Source: Solea solea (taxonomy: Eukaryota; Chordata; Actinopteri; Pleuronectiformes; Soleidae). From it: a DNA stretch of 64,000 nt. Location: positions 15,906,606-15,970,605 of the forward strand of contig NC_081151.1 in assembly GCF_958295425.1 (NCBI RefSeq), given 5' to 3'. Below the pieces are notes generated by a model. That model saw only the letters and a program-made list of their open reading frames with translations, did no database searches and had not been told where the DNA came from. The translations under genes and the position numbers were made by a program. Every line of letters starts with the position of its first letter. Position 1 is the first letter of the stretch. Positions 57,858 through 64,000 of the stretch are shown here, piece after piece.

Positions 57858-58705
57858 TTAGGGATGTAAGATAATATCGGCCTGATATTAGCCTAATAAT
57901 GCAATATCTGTTGGTATCAGCATCGGTTTTTCTGCCGATAATGAAAACCCAATAAAGTATTGCCTGGATTTCCCCAAAATGTGCGCTTACATGCTTGGTA
58001 TATATTGACGAGCTTGAGTTGCATTAGCCAATAATGAGTAGAGGAAATTCAATTTAACAGGAAGTGCCTTTTATTTTGACACAGCGAGCAAGACGCCACA
58101 TTCGATGAAAACCCAGAAGGACATTAACTGCATGAATACTTGAACTCATGTAGCAAAACACCAGTTTAGTAGCCATAATCTAGTTAAACATGTATGAAAA
58201 CAGTACAACAATGATTACTGCACCATCCCTGCACAAACATACCACATTTTGTATACTTAGAACACATTTATGCTTAATAAACTCAAGACGTGCATGTAAG
58301 CTCCGCCCACCTACCCTCCCAACACGCTACAATATGGTCCTTTTGTTTGTTAGCCGTGGCTAACAAGCTTGCTCGCTCGGTGCCGTACTAAGTGACTGCA
58401 ACACGCTGGTTATGCGAGGAGGAACCAAGACGTCTTCATTCAATACCTCCAATTTAATCATGCACCTGAAGAAGAATCATCACTCGGAGGTACACACAGC
58501 ATTTGTTCAGCAAAGTAATGAAAAGAAGCAACGTGTTTCCAGACACGACACACCAAACAAAGAGAAAATACAAAACATTACATTTTTCATAGAAATTCCA
58601 GCAGTTAGATTGTTTTGCCTGGTTGGCCCGTCCATGAATATCATTAACTGTGTGATGCATTTGAAAGAGTTAGTTAATATTTTTGTTTTTATTCACCTCC
58701 TTAGG
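57858..58705 (+). pseudogene. hAT transposon remnant with BED zinc-finger fragment
   Basis: It opens with a hAT-like AGGGATGTAAGATAATATCG. From about 58397 the + frame reads CNTLVMRGGTKTSSFNTSNL and then IMHLKKNHHSEVHTAFVQQS. This is the BED-finger pattern (RGG.KT.SFNTSNL..HL...H) of hAT transposases and ZBED proteins. The CxxC has only its first Cys in frame, and the frame decays soon after about 58560. No catalytic domain is present. Confidence 0.75.
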
Positions 58706-59149
58706 TCATAACGTGACACTGATTTGAATATGTTAATATTGTTAACATTTGAAGAATATGCTAAATGCACCGAGGAACATTTCCTTATTTCTAATGAGAC
58801 TGTAATAAAAACAACCCAAAGGCTAACTGTGCTAATGCATATTCTTAACATCTTACTCTCTTACTTTCTAATTATTTTTACCTCCTTTTCTCTCTCTCTC
58901 TCTACCCCTCATTTATCTAGACTTTTCTTTTATATTCTGTTGCTCTGTCTGAATGTCCTGTACACTCTTGTTGCCCAATTAGCCTTTCTCTGTCTGGATC
59001 ATAGCCAAACTTGAGGCTAAACCTACCTCACATGACCCACACCCACTCACCTACTCAGCTCAGCAAACACAGCCAGACTTTTCCTCTCACTGCTCATTTG
59101 GTTCTCTGCTGCCTTTGACCTCCATTCCTACCTGTGCCACACACACACA

Positions 59150-59345
59150 CACAGATACACATTCTTTTACAGCACTATTAATGAAGACGAAGACACTCAT
59201 AGACACATAAGTCTTAACCTCTCCAAAATGTCTTTGCAAGGTCAAAATCTCCTCTCTAAGATGGGTTTGAATCCAAAGTTCTCCTCACAGCCTACTGTAG
59301 ACACAAACAGAGCTATTCCTCTTAGGACAATGTGTTGGATTCCAT
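59150..59345 (+). repeat. CCTAACC-type repeat fragment
   Basis: CACACACACACACAGATACA, ATGTCTTTGCAAGGTCAAAA, CTAAGATGGGTTTGAATCC and AGCTATTCCTCTTAGGACAA follow the block order of the repeat at 8188-8830. Confidence 0.6.
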
Positions 59346-61833
59346 TCACTCAGACGGACTAAACCAGGCATTACAAAGCCAGGGATGGACTGGGACAGAA
59401 AATCAGCCCAGTTTCTTATCATCCCCGTTAGCTCAGCTGGTAAGGAGTTGCAATTTGACACCAATTTGAGTTGCAATTTGATACATTGCCATTTAAAAAT
59501 GATAAATGTGACAATGAAAATACAATTATTATAAAACAGGTCATTTGTATGTACCTTTTACTGTTAAAAAAAACAACGGTCTGAAGGGACCATTGGCCCC
59601 TGGGAATCTTCACGTTTTCAAATCTGGCCCTCATTAAGAAAAGCTTGTACACCCCTTGCTGAAAGAAAGCATTATGTCTAACAGTTCCCAGAAATGAGGT
59701 TCTGCCTTGTTACTTCACCCCACGGAGTTGGAGTGAAGAATTGTTTTGCTGGCTTTGTCTGTGTGTCTGTGCTTCCGCACTTGCTTGCAATATGAGCAAC
59801 AGAGGCTGGTTAGTATTTGTGATAGACACATGTTGCCCAAGAATTTTGACTGATTCGTGATTCGAGCATGCACACACGTTCACACACGAGTATATTGCAC
59901 ATATAGTCCAACAGAGGCTTGTTGCTTGAATGGGGTGAAGGTCTGCCATCTCTGATTGCCTTGTTAGGACTTAGAGCTGCAACTCTCTTGTCCATAAAAT
60001 GTCAGAAAAGGTAAAAACAAAAAATGCTGATCAGTGTTTGTCAAACCTGGAAATGATGCTAAAATTTCCAGCTAGAACAATCCTGACAATGCATTGCCTA
60101 ATTTTTTTTACTCATGCACATTTCATACACAGACCCATATTTGTCATGGGATAATAAGCATATTTTTCAACCTGCTTTTGACCTACTAGTCTGCCTTTAC
60201 AGATGAATCCCTGGCCTGACTCCCCTCTTGAACATATTTCACTGCAGTGTTTCACACTTGGCCAAAATAATCTCACCTTCCAACATAAGGGTAGATTTAT
60301 AAAGCACTTTAAAGCCAAAACAACCATCCAAAGTGTAAAAGTCCAAAGCAAGGTTGCGGACTAATGTCAGACGACCTGTAATGCAGTAGTTCCAATCGAT
60401 CACCCTGATGAAGATCAGGTAGCCTAAGTAAGGAGTGTGCTAAATAATGGATGTGTACTCCTCACTGTGTGTGCATTCTTTAAGTCAGAAAGTGTTGACC
60501 AGTGTGGCGTTACCCGGCGTCACTGTGTCTGTCAGGTTGGTGTATAATACTGTTCACTCACGAAGAATGGCTATGTCACAGGTCGCACGACTGTATTCTG
60601 GATGTGTTGCTTTGGCATAAGATGAAAAGTGTTTCAAGCACTGGCCAATAAAATCATGTTATGTAAACATGTCATCATGTGCAGTATGACACCACTATCA
60701 CATCCTTATCTACAGATATCATTCTTTTTGCATCTTTTAAACATCCATGCTGTCTCTAAACAGTTGCTCTGACATCATAACCAGCCATTTCAAAAACATA
60801 AATCCCCAACTGTATAACTACTATTTGTCTTCCTTAAAGGAAGGAATAAACTGGCAGCGACATGACTCATGCTGCTGTAGCTTTTTTATTTTAAGGTTTA
60901 ACATGAACAAATATACACTTATATTTTATTTTCACACTCGCAATAAATATAAAACACAGCTGACATTGTAACTGCTGTGTGACATTCTGGGCATTGGATT
61001 TTACTTTTTCCTGATAGCCAACCCAGTGATATTAACCAGTATTGTACTAATACCCAGACTGAGTGTCTTATCAGGTAATCGCTACTAGCCAATTAAACCA
61101 CGTTTAGAACACGAACGTCGGGTTATTTTCACCCACACAAATATGGAATACGTGATTTTTATGTGATGTTGCTGTTGTCTGAGTTGCATGGGTCCTTGGG
61201 TACCCCCAGGCTGTTTACTGACAATATCGAAGCTAGAAGTGTTTCCCTGACCCCATCACTGTTTTTCTCAATAGGCATGTGTTCGGGTGATTTTCACCAG
61301 ATGTTAGTGATAGAGGGTAACATTTTTCAGTGGGATTTTACCCGAGCTTAGTGTTTGTGTATTAAAATTAAGGGTAACAACATCCAGGTGGCCATATTTA
61401 TTGTCCCATATCATGCACATCCATCATCCTGTCACGGGCTTGGTGACTCTGGCAAGCAAACGAGTGAGTTCTATAGCATGATGAAAACTGGTGTGATAAA
61501 CTCAGGGATCGTAAGAGAATGCCATGAAGAGAGGTGACAACCAAATGAAGAGCAGGCAGTATATGCAGGCTTTGCCACTGATGCTAATCAAGCCATGGTT
61601 AATGATTGCCTAATTTTTCACTAATTTTAGAGGCTTTGTATGATGCCTTTTTTTTGTTTTATGAGATTTATGTTTGGAAATAAAATAAGAGTACTTCAAT
61701 TTGCCATGTATTGTTTTACTTTAATATAGTTTGATGAGAAGTATTTTTTTTTCAGCTATATTATATCAAGTAAAATATACCCGGCATCAGTGATGGTGTT
61801 ACAAAAGTGAACGTTAGTGTTCTAGGGTTAAGC
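59346..61833. other. Intron-like DNA
   Basis: A family scrap lies at about 59968-60055 (TAGAGCTGCAACTCTCTTGT, CAGTGTTTGTCAAACCTGG). The open stretch 61163-61620 has peptides vaguely like a transposase but not enough to assign. No exon is recognised. Confidence 0.4.
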
Positions 61834-62146
61834 CAGGGATGAGCTGATACTATAGTCAGTATTGATATGGGTCCGATTCTAGTCAAAACACCCTTCCCTA
61901 TACACAGATTAAAAGAATGTAAATAAAAACCAACAATAGCATTTTAGCCGAGTCATGTTATGAGCTCTTTATTTCTGCTTTATGGGAGAAGAATATTTCA
62001 GTTGGAGAATTATGTCTTTGAAATGACACAAATGTGTTGTTAACAGCTTCATGGTTTAAAATGTCTAAAATGACTGTGTTATTGGTACCGGCAGACACTT
62101 GAGTTTGAGACATTGGACATTAAAAATTGGTATCGTGCCATCCCTA
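61834..62146. mobile_element. hAT-like nonautonomous element (CAGGGATG ends)
   Basis: Left CAGGGATGAGCTGATACTAT, right TTGGTATCGTGCCATCCCTA, inverted at the tips. Flanks GGTTAAGC (61826-61833) and GTTTCAGC (62147-62154) match at 6 of 8, compatible with an old 8-bp duplication. Confidence 0.6.
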
Positions 62147-64000
62147 GTTTCAGCTCAAATGTTACAACGTTCAAACGTAGCTCAGGGACAAAGCTGATCT
62201 TCCTGTTTTCGGTGTTTTTGTCCTTGTTTTTCTTGAACAAAGTGCAACAATGACAGCACTTTACCCTCAATTTAGCAACATCAACAACAAGTCGGGCTGC
62301 AACACGCTCTGCTCCTCGCGTCAGACTCTCCCACTGTCGAGCATTAAAATTATGTTTACATTTGAGTGCAGTGTGAGGCACAAACGGGACAAACGTCCTC
62401 ACCAGAAGGAGAAAATGTTGTTGATGGATTCTAGACCTCATTCCAAACATTTCACATTTTAGCAAGACACGTTCCTGTTAGCAATTACACATGCTGTACA
62501 CTGGCTCATCAGGTACATATGCTTGGCAGAGCGCTAACACCTCACAAAAACGAATATATGCTTTCTGTCCCACGCACATGACTATATGTTTTCACTTACA
62601 CTCCCTCTGCCCCCCTATTTGTCTCTCTTAGCTGCAGCAGTAGAGGAGGTGTGTGGGTTGTAAGCTGGCAGCAGTGTGAGTGTTAAGTGATTTAGAAGGT
62701 GAGTTTAGTAAAGTGCTGTGAGATAAGGCAAAAACACCATGGGACATTAATGGGCCTTCATCTGCTTCCAAGACTCAAGTATTTGTCAGAATAACAATAA
62801 AATGCAATATCTAAATTTGTCCCTCGGTTGAAATAAAAGCGAGTCTCCAAATTGAGATTCCCTTGCAGGAAAGATTTCCTTTTCTGTACACAAGTATGAG
62901 TTCACTCCAGGATTTATGCCCAACTATTTTAGAAGTTTTCCCCTTAGCAACCTCTTCTGTCAAAGATGTTATTGTGGACAAAAAGTCATAAAATAGGGAA
63001 GGGAACATGTTTTTTTTTTTTTTTTATGAATATAAAAATAAACATGAATTATCTAAATATACAACTTCCCCCAATGTATCATTAAGCAGTATCATAGTCA
63101 AACTATTGTTCTTAACAAATCACACTGTTGCTAGGTGTTATAAATACATTTCAGAACAACAAACAACAACAGTGGGTGGTTTCCTGTGTTTAACATGGGT
63201 TTGAATATTTACTTCAAACACATGCCGAGCTGCCTTTACACCAATGCTATTGTCGTGTAGCGCATGTTGTATTTATTTGTTGCAGCGAAGAAGACAAAGT
63301 GTTCAAGAGCAGACAAATCTGTTTTCCTCCTGCTTCTCCTCCTCGCTCTGCGGGCTGGAAGCATGCAGCCTGTCACTGGCACTGCAGTGAGCCCAAACAT
63401 GATATGACCTAAATAAACGAGTGTGGTTGGAGAGAGCCAGAGTGAGTGATGAAGTGATATTCTTTCGCCTCCTCATTCCGTTGTCTTGTCTTCAAACACT
63501 TCTTCTTTTGCAATCAAGCACATTTTTGTACACACCTGAACAGTTTGCATCATCAACCATTTGCTCTCATCTAAGCCCTCATTAGACATCATCTCTGCAC
63601 CCTTCTTCCCACCGCTCACCTTGAGAATTTTTATCTCTGCCTACAGTGTGACTCGGGGCAAGTCTGTGATGTCATACATTGGTTTGTGAGCTGATGTTTT
63701 GAAGTATTGCTGTTTGTTCGGAAGCAAAGCGTGAGTCTGAAATTAGTGTGTTGGGACTGGCAGGTCACTGTGGTATGGCATGTGCATGTACCTGTACCTG
63801 TACATGTGTTTGTATAGGATTTGAATTCCTTTAAAATACAAATTGTTTGGTTTTCGTAGCTTTAAGATAAGTCTTCTACGCACCTGAGGCAAAGGCCTTT
63901 GTTGCGTTTCATGTTTTGTAACACAGAAGCTACTGTGTACTGTGAAGCTACTGTCAGTCACTGGATCTTTGACGTCCGTTTGACTGTAAATAATTTATAA
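62147..64000. other. Intron-like DNA to the window edge
   Basis: No coding exon or repeat family recognised. A T-rich run lies at 63009-63026. The gene presumed to start near 34.7 kb has no visible coding exon up to the end of the window. Confidence 0.45.

Noticed and set aside
59427..59445. tRNA-like GTTAGCTCAGCTGGTAAGG
   Set aside because: Resembles a box A, but there is no box B at the expected distance and no acceptor stem; probably a SINE scrap or chance.
61163..61620. Possible piggyBac-like transposase remnant (CHGLGDSGKQ, NSGIVREC)
   Set aside because: The resemblance is weak and broken by stops; no terminal repeats or TTAA flanks were found to support it.

Overview
The window is a piece of a ray-finned (teleost-type) fish nuclear genome. 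It has one clear vertebrate gene with spliced exons, long AT-rich introns, many (CA)n, (TA)n and (TTAA)n microsatellites, and a dense load of short nonautonomous DNA transposons (hAT, TTAA-target and Harbinger-like types), tRNA-headed SINEs and decayed LINE, Tc1 and hAT transposase fragments. Nothing looks bacterial: there are no operons, CRISPR arrays or long intronless genes.

Left half (1-29.8 kb): the 3' part of a polypeptide N-acetylgalactosaminyltransferase gene on the + strand, best matched to galnt16. Twelve consecutive coding exons (e1-e12, 1198-27685) join in one open frame of 407 codons plus TGA, every junction with AG acceptor and GT donor. They encode the end of the GT-A catalytic domain's first half, the Mn-binding DSH, the Gal/GalNAc-T segment with WGGEN, the Mn-binding His, and a complete C-terminal ricin-type lectin domain. 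The signal-anchor, stem and start of the catalytic domain (roughly 150 residues in the human protein) lie to the left of the window. A 3' UTR of about 2 kb, carrying a Harbinger-like MITE, ends near an AATAAA at 29742.

The introns hold most of the mobile DNA. Notable are a roughly 24-copy, 49-bp satellite built from the end of a MITE inverted repeat (19957-21132), a (TG)33 tract directly against the acceptor of exon e7 (18427-18492), and a hAT MITE nested inside a SINE with exact 8-bp target duplications (22500-22786).

Middle (29.8-34.5 kb): intergenic, with a TA/CATA microsatellite that contains a duplicated ~100-bp segment, and one short ORF of unknown meaning.

Right half (34.5-64 kb): a CpG-rich segment with a CCAAT box and a strong donor at 34832 looks like a noncoding first exon of a second + strand gene. 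The following 29 kb has no coding exon I can recognise and reads as a long first intron full of transposon remnants (hAT MITEs, a Tc1-like remnant, a BED-finger hAT transposase fragment, a SINE). I cannot name this second gene. I found no convincing new biological system. The most unusual signals are cis-structural: transposon and microsatellite sequences at splice sites, and satellite birth from a transposon end.
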